Below are positions 1 through 8,640 of a stretch of 39,740 nucleotides of DNA, one piece after another. The notes beneath the pieces are model-generated. The model saw nothing but the letters and a program-made list of their open reading frames with translations, was not told the DNA's origin and searched no databases. Each line of letters opens with the position of its first letter. Position 1 is the stretch's first letter. This DNA comes from Evansella tamaricis (GTDB lineage Bacteria; Bacillota; Bacilli; Bacillales; Salisediminibacteriaceae), in contig NZ_JAHQCS010000044.1 of the NCBI RefSeq assembly GCF_019042215.1, forward strand, positions 1-39,740, given 5' to 3'. Both the position numbers and the translations under genes were made by a program.

Positions 1-126
1 GTCCAGCTCCAGCGCCTACTCGCTGCGGGGCACTTCGGAAGTGACAACTGAAGTCAAAGAGCGGACTTCAGGTTGTCATTCCTCCACTGCCCTACACTCG
101 TGACCAAAGGCGCTTGCGCTTTTCTT
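1..126. repeat. dispersed repeat, copy 1
   Basis: A non-coding element whose core (31-126) recurs almost unchanged and in the same orientation at 11003-11098. It contains an internal stem (about 42-55 pairing with 64-78, with one bulge). An outer pair is also present: AGCGCCT at 11-17 is complementary to the AGGCGCT near its right end. Copy 1 keeps the left arm (1-30), which copy 2 lacks. From memory, similar GC-rich elements with a closing GGCGCTTGCGC segment are scattered through Bacillaceae intergenic regions; that is recollection, not a search result. No coding potential was seen. Confidence 0.8.
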
Positions 127-183
127 ATAGTCTAAGTGTTTGTCTACGGTAATTAAATTAACTAATTTAAAGGAGGGCTTTAT

Positions 184-513
184 ATGGGACACGATATCTC
201 AGGATATAATCAAGCCGGAGAGGAAATTGCTTATGCTCGATTTAGCATGGGGAATTACAACGCATTCATATTGTACAGTTTACTTGATGCAAACAAATTC
301 AATGCAGGGGTAAGTGGGTCAGGAGAAAGTTCTAATTTCACGGTTCAACAAATGGAAGAAGCTTGGAATAACTATAATCAACAATATAATAAAGAGGATT
401 CTTTAACCGAAACGGATATCTTTTATTGGGATAAAAACCAGATATCAGAGTTTTTACTAAACTGTTTAGAAACTGCAAAAAAAGAAGGGAGTGTCGGAGT
501 GTATTTTGGTTAA
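184..513 (+). CDS. small hypothetical protein, 109 aa
   Basis: The start is well supported by AAAGGAGGG about seven bases upstream of ATG. The product is soluble, with no signal peptide or membrane segment. It begins MGHDISGYN, has a Gly/Ser-rich stretch around residues 43-50 (GVSGSGESS), a long acidic and Asn/Gln-rich middle (VQQMEEAWNNYNQQYN), and ends in VGVYFG. I do not recognise the family. The pattern of conserved-looking N- and C-terminal segments suggests a small single-domain protein similar to uncharacterised Bacillus proteins, but no function can be given. It stands alone: the repeat lies upstream and about 250 bases without a gene separate it from glpP. I see no clear terminator behind it. 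Confidence 0.8.
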   Translation: MGHDISGYNQAGEEIAYARFSMGNYNAFILYSLLDANKFNAGVSGSGESSNFTVQQMEEAWNNYNQQYNKEDSLTETDIFYWDKNQISEFLLNCLETAKKEGSVGVYFG

Positions 514-764
514 TCAAATTGACATTTCTTAAAATGCACCATATTTTTCCCCGGAAATTCCTACTATCCCATAAGATCTCATGATTTGTTGGCCAACCAG
601 TCCTTACACGCTATCACTACTCTTCTTAAAATTGTCTAACTTGTCTCCTTTATGAACAAGGCATTCAAATTTCTTAATAGAACATTTACATTTTCTCTAT
701 ATTGAATTCAAAATTCTTCGGTATCATAGTGAATAGAAAGATAATGATGGTGAGGGATATTTAA

Positions 765-1361
765 ATGTCCTTATTACATGTACTTGGAAAGAAGCCAATC
801 ATAGCTGCTTTAAGGGACATGAACGATCTTCCCCTTGCATTGGAAAGTCAAGTGGACAATATTTTTTTCATGTGTGGCAGAATGAATGAAATGGAAAAAG
901 CTGTAAGGTCGACCCATGGAAAAGGTAAGAGAGCGTTTGTGCATATTGACTTAATAAAAGGGTTATCTAATTCCGATAGAGAAGTAGTGGAATTTATAGC
1001 AGATATTCATGCTGATGGTATAATTACTCCTAAAAGCCATTTAGTGAAGGAAGCGAAAAAGGTAGGTATTTACGGTATTTTACACTTTTTTGTATTAGAT
1101 TCCTTAACCATTCATAAAGGGTTAAGGATTTTGGAAGATATTCAACCTGATGGGATTGAAATTATGCCTGGTGTTATTCCAAAGGTGATTGAAACATTCT
1201 CTGCACGAGCGGAAAATACCCCTATTATTGCAAGTGGATTAATTTCTTCCAAATCGGAAGTGGAAACAAGTCTTCAGGCGGGGGCGACGAGCCTCTCCGT
1301 AAGTGAACAGATGTTGTGGGATTTAACCTTCGATAAATTGTTTCAAACAACGGATAATTAA
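765..1361 (+). CDS. glpP: glycerol uptake operon antiterminator GlpP
   Basis: 198 aa, the usual size for GlpP. GlpP is an RNA-binding antiterminator that, when bound to glycerol-3-phosphate, lets transcription pass the leader terminators of glp genes in Bacillus. Family features seen are the N-terminal KKPIIAALRDM, the FFMCGRMNEM segment, FVHIDLIKGL, DGIITPKSHL, DGIEIMPGVIPK and the C-terminal PIIASGLI plus AGATSLSVSEQ, consistent with the TIM-barrel-like GlpP fold. The ATG is preceded by GAGGG eight bases upstream. The usual partners glpF, glpK and glpD are not in the window. Instead a strong terminator hairpin and a phosphodiesterase/Ugp-type transporter operon follow directly, which suggests that operon is a GlpP target (inference). 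Confidence 0.95.
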   Translation: MSLLHVLGKKPIIAALRDMNDLPLALESQVDNIFFMCGRMNEMEKAVRSTHGKGKRAFVHIDLIKGLSNSDREVVEFIADIHADGIITPKSHLVKEAKKVGIYGILHFFVLDSLTIHKGLRILEDIQPDGIEIMPGVIPKVIETFSARAENTPIIASGLISSKSEVETSLQAGATSLSVSEQMLWDLTFDKLFQTTDN

Positions 1362-1391
1362 ATAAAAATAAACAGAGTGAAGTGATATGAG

Positions 1392-1463
1392 AGAAAGCTC
1401 TGTACAAGTGTGGATGTGGGAGTCTGTCCTGCGCACATATTTGTACAGAGCTTTCTTTTTTTT
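1392..1463 (+). terminator. terminator hairpin, probable GlpP-responsive leader
   Basis: The arms at 1392-1407 and 1441-1456 are a perfect 16-bp inverted repeat followed by a run of eight T (1456-1463). The 33-base loop can pair further (ATGTG with CACAT, GGA with TCC), giving one long stem. It lies 30 bases after glpP and 30 bases before the phosphodiesterase start. GlpP-controlled genes in B. subtilis have leader terminators of this kind, so this is a candidate GlpP antitermination site; the binding itself is inference. It could also simply be the glpP terminator. Confidence 0.85.
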
Positions 1464-1492
1464 CCAAGTTTAATAGAAAGGGGATAGAAAAA

Positions 1493-2800
1493 TTGTCCAA
1501 TAAGACATTGATAATCAGCATTGACGGCATGGCTGCCAAGTATTTAAAAAACTCCAAGATCCAGTTGAAAAATATGAAAAACCTAATGAAAAAAGGTGTT
1601 TTCTGTGATCAGTTAACAACGGTATTTCCCACTTCCACTTGGACCATTCATACATCAGTGGTTACTGGTACATACCCAGGAAAACACGGAGTACTTGGAA
1701 ATTGGGTATTTGATCGACAAAAGAATGAAAAGGGGGAATTCTTTGGGGACCGGGAATATGACAAGGATAAGGTGGTCTCTGTTCCTGCTTTGTATGATGT
1801 TGCGAAAGAATATGGCTATACAACCGCTTCTCTTTGCTGGCCAGTCACGAGAGGTGCATCCAAGATAGATTGGAATATTCCTGAATTTTATGAACAGGAA
1901 CTATTCGATGAATTTGCCACCCAAACCTTTTGGGAGGAACTTAAAAGGAGTGGCTATCCAGTTCATAAATACGGGGAATGGAGTACAGATCATGGACAAG
2001 GCCACCTGCAAGATCATTTAACGGCCAAGATAGCAGAGTATTTATTCATTAATAAACAGCCTGACATTACATTTTTACATTTTTTATTAGTAGATAGCTA
2101 TCATCACGATTATGGTAATGACAGTCCTCAAGTCTATTGGGCAATAGAATATATTGATTCCCTATTAGGGGAATTGATGAATACACTTGAAAACGAAAAT
2201 TTATCTAACCAAACAGACGTATACCTCTTTTCTGATCATGGTTTGACAGATATGAAGCGGGAGTTTTATCCAAATCGATTATTCGCTGAAAAGGGCTGGA
2301 TTAATCGTAATCAAAAGGAAAGATCCAGTGTCATAGCAGTGAGCAATGGAGGCAGTCTACTTATTTATCTAAACGATAAGGAAAACGTGACCGTAGAATC
2401 TGTTTCAGATGTTCTTCGAAACGAATCTGCAGTAGATCTGCTGTTTACCAGGGATGATTTTCCCTCCAGTGGTTTCCCGGGAGAAGGGGAGTGGCCGTTG
2501 GTTTGCCCCGATATGATCGTGGGACTAAAGCATGATACATATGCAGTGGAGGATGATAAAGAAGGTCCAGTCTACATGGAAGTGCAGTCAGCGAAAGGAA
2601 AACATGGTCATTTTCCCAATTCGGAAGATCTTACTCCATTTTTCATCGCAGCGGGTCCGTCCATTGGTTCGGGGAAAATTGAAAATATGCATATCGTGGA
2701 TATAGCCCCGACGATTGCCTTTAACTATCAACTTCCTTTTTCACACAGCGATGGTCGCATCTTGAAACAGATCTTTAAAGGTGGTGAGGCACTGGATTAA
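1493..2800 (+). CDS. alkaline-phosphatase-superfamily phosphodiesterase
   Basis: 435 aa, type I phosphodiesterase/nucleotide pyrophosphatase family (Pfam PF01663 type). The two-metal site can be followed: D11 in ISIDG, probable nucleophile T49 within FPTSTWT, the TGTYPGKHG motif after it, the Asp/His pair in LVDSYHHDYG, the Asp-His of FSDHGLTDM, and a C-terminal KGKHGHFPN His. No signal peptide or membrane segment is seen, so it is probably cytosolic and would cut a phosphodiester after import. The TTG start is chosen because AAAGGGGA lies nine bases upstream. It is first in an operon with a HAD phosphatase and UgpBAE, a position analogous to E. coli UgpQ but an unrelated fold. Substrate is unknown; a glycerophosphodiester is the best guess from context. 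Confidence 0.85.
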   Translation: MSNKTLIISIDGMAAKYLKNSKIQLKNMKNLMKKGVFCDQLTTVFPTSTWTIHTSVVTGTYPGKHGVLGNWVFDRQKNEKGEFFGDREYDKDKVVSVPALYDVAKEYGYTTASLCWPVTRGASKIDWNIPEFYEQELFDEFATQTFWEELKRSGYPVHKYGEWSTDHGQGHLQDHLTAKIAEYLFINKQPDITFLHFLLVDSYHHDYGNDSPQVYWAIEYIDSLLGELMNTLENENLSNQTDVYLFSDHGLTDMKREFYPNRLFAEKGWINRNQKERSSVIAVSNGGSLLIYLNDKENVTVESVSDVLRNESAVDLLFTRDDFPSSGFPGEGEWPLVCPDMIVGLKHDTYAVEDDKEGPVYMEVQSAKGKHGHFPNSEDLTPFFIAAGPSIGSGKIENMHIVDIAPTIAFNYQLPFSHSDGRILKQIFKGGEALD

Positions 2801-2835
2801 AGAGGAGGCAGATAGAGATATGTGGAGGTTTAGGA

Positions 2836-3651
2836 ATGGTAACAGGACTACTTGAGAAAGTTGACGCTTATTTATTTGATTTAGATGGCTGTATTTATTT
2901 TGGAGAAAGTCCTGCACAAGGGGCTAAGGAACTCGTAGACTTCCTTCGATCCAAACAGAAAAAAGTTTTCTTTGTTTCCAATAACTCAACAGATTCAGCA
3001 ATGGATATTGCCGAACGACTTCATCAGATGGAGATTTTTGTTTCTCCAAATGAGATTTATCACCCAACGGGTTTTATAGGGGACTATTTATATTCCCTTC
3101 ACGGTTCAGTTGTGTTAAAAGTTGCAGGAAGTAATCGACTACATGAGAGCCTTATGAATGCAGGTCACCGTATATTGCCGATAGAGGCGAAACAATGTCC
3201 CGATTGGGTAGTCGTTGGCAGAGACATAAACTTCACCTATGAAAAATTAACTTTTCTGGCAAGGGACTTGGAAGATGGGGCTGCGTTAGTGAAAACAAAT
3301 CCCGATTCCTTTCACCTGGATGCCGATGGGAATAAGGTTCCTGAAACGGGTGCTATTGCATCTGCATTAGAATTTATGTCAGGAAAAAAAGGGTTTGTCG
3401 TGGGGAAGCCAAATCCTTTATTGCTACAGAAAATATTAACGGACAATCAATTAGTACCTTCCCAATGCGCCATGATTGGAGACAATCTTTTAACGGACAT
3501 TTATGGTGGCAAACAAGCGGGACTAATGACAGTTTGGCTAAAAGGAAATCAAACGATCGAACAGAGTGAAACGGTTCCTGATATTACAGTAAGAACAATA
3601 AGTGAGCTAGGGCAATTATTAAATACATTAAATATAAAAGCGGAGGTATAA
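2836..3651 (+). CDS. HAD-IIA family phosphatase
   Basis: 271 aa, NagD/AraL/p-nitrophenylphosphatase type of the haloacid dehalogenase superfamily. Motif I is FDLDG with nucleophile D15 and acid D17, motif II is FVSNNST (S48), the motif III lysine lies in VVGKPNP, and motif IV is MIGDNLLTDI. The C2-type cap lies between motifs II and III. Such enzymes hydrolyse sugar phosphates, glycerol-3-phosphate, phosphoglycolate or nucleotides, so sequence alone does not fix the substrate. GGAGG eight bases before the ATG supports the start. It sits 35 bases after the phosphodiesterase and its last codons contain the ribosome site for ugpB, so it is firmly in the operon. Dephosphorylation of glycerol-3-phosphate released by the diesterase is a plausible role (inference). 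Confidence 0.85.
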   Translation: MVTGLLEKVDAYLFDLDGCIYFGESPAQGAKELVDFLRSKQKKVFFVSNNSTDSAMDIAERLHQMEIFVSPNEIYHPTGFIGDYLYSLHGSVVLKVAGSNRLHESLMNAGHRILPIEAKQCPDWVVVGRDINFTYEKLTFLARDLEDGAALVKTNPDSFHLDADGNKVPETGAIASALEFMSGKKGFVVGKPNPLLLQKILTDNQLVPSQCAMIGDNLLTDIYGGKQAGLMTVWLKGNQTIEQSETVPDITVRTISELGQLLNTLNIKAEV

Positions 3652-3656
3652 GGATT

Positions 3657-5024
3657 ATGAAAAAACTAGTATCCATTTTAGTATTGATGTTGTTAATCAG
3701 TTTTGCTGTTGGTTGTTCAAATGAGGCGGAAGGAAATGTATCAGAAAAGGACAATGACACTACGAACGAATCTTCTGAAGATCAAACAAAGGAAGAGGAG
3801 AAACAGGAGGAAATTGCTCAAGATCCGACAGAAATAACTCTTTATTTTCCTGTAGCTGTTGGGGGACCGATCACAGAACTGATCAACACGATGGCAGATG
3901 ATTTTAATGCTGAGCAAGATGCGTACATTGTTAATCCCATTTATACGGGTAGTTATGGAGAAACGATGACGAAAGCTCAAACAGCAATGAGAAGTGGAGA
4001 TCAACCCCACTTAACGGTTTTATCTTCTACAGAATTATTTGCACTCCTTGAATCTGACATGATTATTGCTTTAGATGATCTTATTGAAGAATCAGGTGGA
4101 GACGATTATTTAAACGACTTCTATTACGGGTTTTTAGAGAATGGTCAAACAGAAGGAAGTACGTATAGTATCCCGTTCCAACGTAGTACACAAATTCTGT
4201 TTTACAACAAAGAGGCATTTGAGGCAGCAGGCTTAGACCCTGAAACACCACCTACAACTTGGGATGAGATCGTAGAATATGGAAAACTTTTGACGACGGA
4301 TGATCAATGGGGTTATGAAATTCCTTCCACTTCCTTTGTGGCTTGGTTATTTCAAGGGTTAGCACTTCAAAATGGAAAGAACTTAATGTCTAGTGATGGT
4401 ACAGAAGTTTATTTTGATACTCCGGAAAATGTGGAAGCATTAGAATTTTGGAGGGACTTAGCCTCTGTTCATGGAATTATGCAAGATCCAGTTATTGATT
4501 GGGCAACTTCTCCTACAAGTTTCTTAGAAGGACAAACGGCAATGATGGTCCACACAACTGGAAACCTAGCTAATATTCGAGATAATGCAAGTTTTGAATT
4601 TGGAACAGCTTATTTACCAGCAGGAAACCGTGATCATGGTACACCTGTTGGTGGAGGAAGTTTCTATATCTTTAATGGTATTAGTGAAGAGGAAGAGCGC
4701 GGTGCTTGGGAATTCATTAAATATGCTACGAGCCCAGATGTAATGGCTCAATGGAGTATTGACACAGGTTATGTGGGAGCAACAGAATCTTCATATGAAA
4801 CAGAGATCATGAAAGCATATCTGGAAGAATTCCCACAAGCGGCAACAGCAAGGGATCAATTGGAACACGCACATGCATCTATTTCAACATATCACAATGC
4901 TGAGATTCAACAAATTCTTTCTGACTTTGTTCAAGCTGCCTTATTAGGGGAGATGACAGCAGAAGAAGCGTTAAAAGCGGCTCAGGAACAAGCAGATCAA
5001 TTATTAGCTCCATATAAACAATAA
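3657..5024 (+). CDS. ugpB: ABC transporter substrate-binding lipoprotein, UgpB-like
   Basis: 455 aa. A lipoprotein signal peptide ends in the lipobox AVGC with C20 as the lipidated residue, followed by an acidic linker (about 22-55), so the protein is anchored outside the membrane. The mature part is a cluster-B (family 1) sugar-type binding protein. Segments resembling E. coli UgpB are the YTGSYGETM stretch, a Ser-Thr pair plus YNKEAFEAAGLDPE, GNLANIR, a glycine-rich VGGGSFYIF, and TGYVGAT. UgpB binds glycerol-3-phosphate and glycerophosphodiesters, so this is the likely ligand class, although other polyol or sugar ligands are possible. GGAGGT nine bases upstream fixes the ATG. ugpA and ugpE follow closely. 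Confidence 0.88.
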   Translation: MKKLVSILVLMLLISFAVGCSNEAEGNVSEKDNDTTNESSEDQTKEEEKQEEIAQDPTEITLYFPVAVGGPITELINTMADDFNAEQDAYIVNPIYTGSYGETMTKAQTAMRSGDQPHLTVLSSTELFALLESDMIIALDDLIEESGGDDYLNDFYYGFLENGQTEGSTYSIPFQRSTQILFYNKEAFEAAGLDPETPPTTWDEIVEYGKLLTTDDQWGYEIPSTSFVAWLFQGLALQNGKNLMSSDGTEVYFDTPENVEALEFWRDLASVHGIMQDPVIDWATSPTSFLEGQTAMMVHTTGNLANIRDNASFEFGTAYLPAGNRDHGTPVGGGSFYIFNGISEEEERGAWEFIKYATSPDVMAQWSIDTGYVGATESSYETEIMKAYLEEFPQAATARDQLEHAHASISTYHNAEIQQILSDFVQAALLGEMTAEEALKAAQEQADQLLAPYKQ

Positions 5025-5050
5025 TTTATACTAGGGGAGAGGAAGGAAGA

Positions 5051-5923
5051 ATGAAAAAGAGATTAAGAACTAAACTGCATACATGGTTCTTCCTCCTTCC
5101 TTCCCTTGTTTTCCTTATCTTGTTTACCTTTTATCCAATGATACAGACGTTGATCCAGAGTTTTACTCATACTTTCCGTGGAGAGACGTTTTTTGTAGGG
5201 ATGGAAAACTATTTGATGCTTAAGGATGACAAGGTGTTTTGGAAGGTAATGGGCAATACAGTAACGTTTGTTTTAGCAGTTGTTCCCATTAGTATGGCTT
5301 TGGCACTTAGTATGGCCTTGTTTCTTAACCGGAAATTTATCGGGAGCGGGATAATGCGAGCAGTCTTTTTTTATCCGGCAATCATTCCTTCTGTTGCGAT
5401 CGCAAATATATGGTTATTTGTGTATACTCCTAATTTTGGCTTACTAAGCCAGTTCCTTTCCCTATTTGGAATATCATCATTGAACATACTGGGGAATACG
5501 GAAACAGTTTTATGGGGAACCATCGTGATGGCTATCTGGAAGGAAGCAGGGTTTTATATGATTTTTTACCTGGCAGGTTTACAAAATCTCTCCAAGGAAA
5601 TCTATGAATCGACTAAATTGGACGGGGCGAATTCGTGGCAAAGCTTTTCCCGTATCACTTTTCCACTGCTTATGCCAACTACATTGTTTGTCCTTATTTT
5701 AGCAACTACGAATGCGTTTAAACTAGTGGATCATCTCGTTGTTATGACGGGTGGAGGTCCAAACAATGCAAGTAATTTACTTCTATTTTACATATATCAA
5801 ACGGCCTTTTCGTACTGGAATGACAGTAAAGCAGCGGTTTTGACAATCATTTTTCTAGTAATCTTGCTTTCTATAGCTGTGTTCCAACTTGTCGTATTAG
5901 AGCGGAAAATCCATTACAGGTAA
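5051..5923 (+). CDS. ugpA: ABC transporter permease UgpA-like
   Basis: 290 aa, MalF/UgpA-type inner-membrane permease with about six hydrophobic segments. The first begins near residue 12 (FFLLPSLVFLILFTFYP). The cytoplasmic EAA loop is visible as ESTKLDGANSWQSFSRITFP around residues 187-206; it docks on the ATP-binding subunit. GGGAGAGGAAGG precedes the ATG. It lies 26 bases after ugpB, and ugpE begins 12 bases beyond its stop. Together with UgpE it would form the membrane channel for the UgpB ligand. No ATPase gene is nearby, so a shared MsmX/UgpC-type ATPase elsewhere must be assumed, as is common in Firmicutes. Confidence 0.88.
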   Translation: MKKRLRTKLHTWFFLLPSLVFLILFTFYPMIQTLIQSFTHTFRGETFFVGMENYLMLKDDKVFWKVMGNTVTFVLAVVPISMALALSMALFLNRKFIGSGIMRAVFFYPAIIPSVAIANIWLFVYTPNFGLLSQFLSLFGISSLNILGNTETVLWGTIVMAIWKEAGFYMIFYLAGLQNLSKEIYESTKLDGANSWQSFSRITFPLLMPTTLFVLILATTNAFKLVDHLVVMTGGGPNNASNLLLFYIYQTAFSYWNDSKAAVLTIIFLVILLSIAVFQLVVLERKIHYR

Positions 5924-5935
5924 GGGGTGAGTCAA

Positions 5936-6733
5936 ATGAAGTTAATGAGATTAAGTATGTATGTATTAGGAGCATTATGGCTCGTTCCATTTATCTGGGT
6001 GTTCCTTACCTCGTTTCAACCAAGAGAAACCATTGGATCAGGTTTATTTCAATTCACCTATACGTTAGATAACTATACATCAGCCTGGTCAGGGGCTCCT
6101 TTTTTACAGTATTACTTAAATACGACGATTATAGTACTGGGAATCCTAAGTGTTCAGTTATTTACTGCAACATTGGCTGCGTATGTTTTTGCAAAAATGG
6201 AGTTTAAAGGAAAGGAAATTTTATTTGTTCTATTCCTTGTTCAACTGATGGTACCAAACGAAGCATTAATCGTACCAAACTTTCAAATCATCAGTGATTT
6301 TTCCTTGATTGATACGAAACTGGCTGTAATGATGCCTTATTTTATGACAGCGTTAGGGGTATTTTTGCTCCGCCAGCAGTTCAAATCAATTCCAGCAGAG
6401 CTAGAAGAAGCGGCACGAATCGATGGGTGTGGGCCACTCAGAATTATAACGAAAATCTATCTTCCCCTTTCCGTTCCAACGTATGTTGCTTTTAGTTTAG
6501 TGTCAGTTAGTACACACTGGAACAATTTCTTATGGCCACTCATTGTCACTAATTCAGAAAAAAATCGGCCGATTACAGTGGGGCTTTCGTTATTTTCCGG
6601 ATCATATGAAACGGGAGCGCAGTTTGCAGTATTGACAGCAGCTACAATTATTGTAGTGGCGCCACTGCTTTTAGCATTTCTTATTTTTCAAAGGCAATTT
6701 ATGAATAGTTTTATGCAAACAGGGATTAAATAG
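5936..6733 (+). CDS. ugpE: ABC transporter permease UgpE-like
   Basis: 265 aa from the chosen ATG, MalG/UgpE-type permease with about six membrane segments. The EAA loop EEAARIDGCGPLRIITKIYL lies around residues 158-177. A GTG at 5927 would add three residues, but it lies inside the AAGGGGTGA ribosome site that serves the ATG at 5936, so the ATG is preferred. It is the last gene of the operon: the next gene is on the opposite strand and a hairpin terminator follows. Its partner is UgpA and no ATP-binding subunit is encoded next to it. Confidence 0.88.
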   Translation: MKLMRLSMYVLGALWLVPFIWVFLTSFQPRETIGSGLFQFTYTLDNYTSAWSGAPFLQYYLNTTIIVLGILSVQLFTATLAAYVFAKMEFKGKEILFVLFLVQLMVPNEALIVPNFQIISDFSLIDTKLAVMMPYFMTALGVFLLRQQFKSIPAELEEAARIDGCGPLRIITKIYLPLSVPTYVAFSLVSVSTHWNNFLWPLIVTNSEKNRPITVGLSLFSGSYETGAQFAVLTAATIIVVAPLLLAFLIFQRQFMNSFMQTGIK

Positions 6734-6745
6734 GAGCAGGTCAGA

Positions 6746-6784
6746 AAAACCCAACTCCATGCCGAAGCAATTAAGTTGGGTTTT
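6746..6784. terminator. bidirectional terminator between ugpE and LTA synthase gene
   Basis: An 11-bp perfect stem (6746-6756 with 6774-6784, AAAACCCAACT and its complement) lies between two convergent genes. The right strand ends in TTTT and the minus strand reads GGGTTTTTC, so it can serve both. Confidence 0.75.
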
Positions 6785-6807
6785 GGCTAACACTTGTATT
6801 CTGCAGA

Positions 6808-8640
6808 TTAATCTAAAAATCGGAAAAGATCTCCATAAATAATCTTGTCGGAATAAAAAAGCTCCATTGCCCCTTTTTCTTGAATATCTTCACAAGAATC
6901 GAGGGAAATTTGTTCCCCGGTTGCAGTGTTAAAACACATATCATTTGTATAGATTAAGTCATCGGTAATGACGGAACCATTTCGTAATACAGCAAAGTCA
7001 TCCCTGTCTTCAGCAAACAAGTCATTACCGAACATGATATGATCCCCCTCCGGTATTCCTAATAGATTGAGTAAGGTGGGCATAACGTCCACTTGACCAG
7101 ATACAGAATCGATTCGCTCCCCTTCCATTCCTGGAATATGGATGAGAAGAGGCACGCGTTCCAGTTTCATTGATTCAAAGATATCAATCTTTTTCCCTAA
7201 GAAGGTGCTTAATTCCTCGTAATGACTGTTTGCGATACCATAGTGGTCGCCGTACATCACGAGAACCGTATTTTCATAGAGGCCATCTTCTTTAAGTCGC
7301 TCCACTAATATTCTCATTGCCTCGTCTGTATATCGGACAGTTGGGAAATATTGATTAACGACATTACTTTCTGAATCGAAAGGTTCTATCAATTGATCCT
7401 CTTCCTCTAAATGATAAGGAAAATGATTTGTTAATGTTAACATTTTCCCATAAAAAGGTTCCGGAATTTCCTTTATAAAATCCATTGATTGCTCTACAAA
7501 ATCAATATCCTTCATTCCCCATCCCACAGAATTCATCATGGAGATTTTATAGTCACTAAAAGAGTATGTGTCTGTATAACCTAAACTATCGTACATTACA
7601 TTCCGATTATAGAAAGTTAGATCGTTTGCGTGAAAATTAGCAGTTGTATATCCATGATTTACCAACGTTTTTGGCAGGGCATTCCATTCATTTTCTGCAT
7701 GAGTTAAAAACACAGCACCTCTTCCTAAAGGATAAAGGGAGGTGTTAATAAGAAATTCAGCATCAGAGGTTTTCCCTTGCCCTGTTTGGTAGTAAAAATT
7801 TTCAAAGTAAAAACTATCTTCAATAAGTTCATTAATGAAAGGTGTGATTTCTTCTCCGTTAATACTTTCTTCAATGACAAAACTTTCAACAGATTCAAGT
7901 GATACAATGATCACATTCATATCTTCTGCAGCACCAAACATATCAGGATTAGGATCGACACGATGGGTTTCTAAATGTTTTTCTATGGAAGACCAGTCGT
8001 CTTCTTCCGCAAATACAGTTTGTGTACTTGTTTGTGTATGAACGAAAGCATCATATAGATAGAAGTTATAAATGCCCAATGTCTGAATTAATTGATTGCG
8101 ATTAAACGTGTAACTTTTATCTAGAAAGCTCACTTGAGAAATGGCAATTGTGAAAAAAACCATCACTGTAATAAAGATTGGTTTTGATTTTCCAAAAGTG
8201 GTTTGGTTAACTGTAAACCAGCTAAATTTTTTTATAAGAACTAAACTAATAAGGACTATATCAATGAAATAAAGAAAATCTGACCAGTGTATTAAGGCAA
8301 AGATACTGGTGCTCAAGTCCCCCATATTACCGCCCATTAATAGCATCGGCAGAGTGATAACGTCGCTGAATTCCCGATAGTAAACAACATTAGAATAGAG
8401 GACGACGGTCAAAAGGGTACTGACGGTAAGGAAATATAAAACTTGAAGTTTCGGCTTTAACATGAGTCCAATACTATAGACAATCAATAAAATAAAGAGT
8501 GGATTTACAAAGAATACTAATGCTTCGATATACTGGTTAATATTTATGTCAAAAGTTATCAAGGATACTATGAACGTTTTCATCCATAACAAAACTAAAC
8601 ATAGAAGCATAAATCTATGGTGATTTATAAAATTTTCCAT
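6808..8640 (-). CDS. lipoteichoic acid synthase family protein
   Basis: 610 aa, typical for LtaS/YfnI/YqgS/YvgJ. About five N-terminal membrane segments (residues about 9-30, 41-60, 68-86, 120-137, 155-172) are followed by an extracellular sulfatase-like domain. That domain shows the LtaS catalytic set: E249 in VSLESVESF, nucleophile T291 in TGQGKTSDAEF, H406 in LTNHFPY, and D465-H466 in MYGDHYGIA. These enzymes polymerise glycerol-phosphate from phosphatidylglycerol onto a glycolipid anchor, or prime it. Which of the four Bacillus paralogues this represents cannot be said. AAAGGGA upstream supports the start. It is monocistronic and convergent with ugpE. Its link to glycerol phosphate metabolism makes the neighbourhood with glpP and ugp suggestive, but may be chance. 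Confidence 0.92.
   Translation of the reverse strand: MENFINHHRFMLLCLVLLWMKTFIVSLITFDININQYIEALVFFVNPLFILLIVYSIGLMLKPKLQVLYFLTVSTLLTVVLYSNVVYYREFSDVITLPMLLMGGNMGDLSTSIFALIHWSDFLYFIDIVLISLVLIKKFSWFTVNQTTFGKSKPIFITVMVFFTIAISQVSFLDKSYTFNRNQLIQTLGIYNFYLYDAFVHTQTSTQTVFAEEDDWSSIEKHLETHRVDPNPDMFGAAEDMNVIIVSLESVESFVIEESINGEEITPFINELIEDSFYFENFYYQTGQGKTSDAEFLINTSLYPLGRGAVFLTHAENEWNALPKTLVNHGYTTANFHANDLTFYNRNVMYDSLGYTDTYSFSDYKISMMNSVGWGMKDIDFVEQSMDFIKEIPEPFYGKMLTLTNHFPYHLEEEDQLIEPFDSESNVVNQYFPTVRYTDEAMRILVERLKEDGLYENTVLVMYGDHYGIANSHYEELSTFLGKKIDIFESMKLERVPLLIHIPGMEGERIDSVSGQVDVMPTLLNLLGIPEGDHIMFGNDLFAEDRDDFAVLRNGSVITDDLIYTNDMCFNTATGEQISLDSCEDIQEKGAMELFYSDKIIYGDLFRFLD

Noticed and set aside
1225-1557. 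Minus-strand open frame of 110 codons over the glpP end and hairpin
   Set aside because: It crosses the terminator, overlaps two well-supported genes and has no ribosome site.
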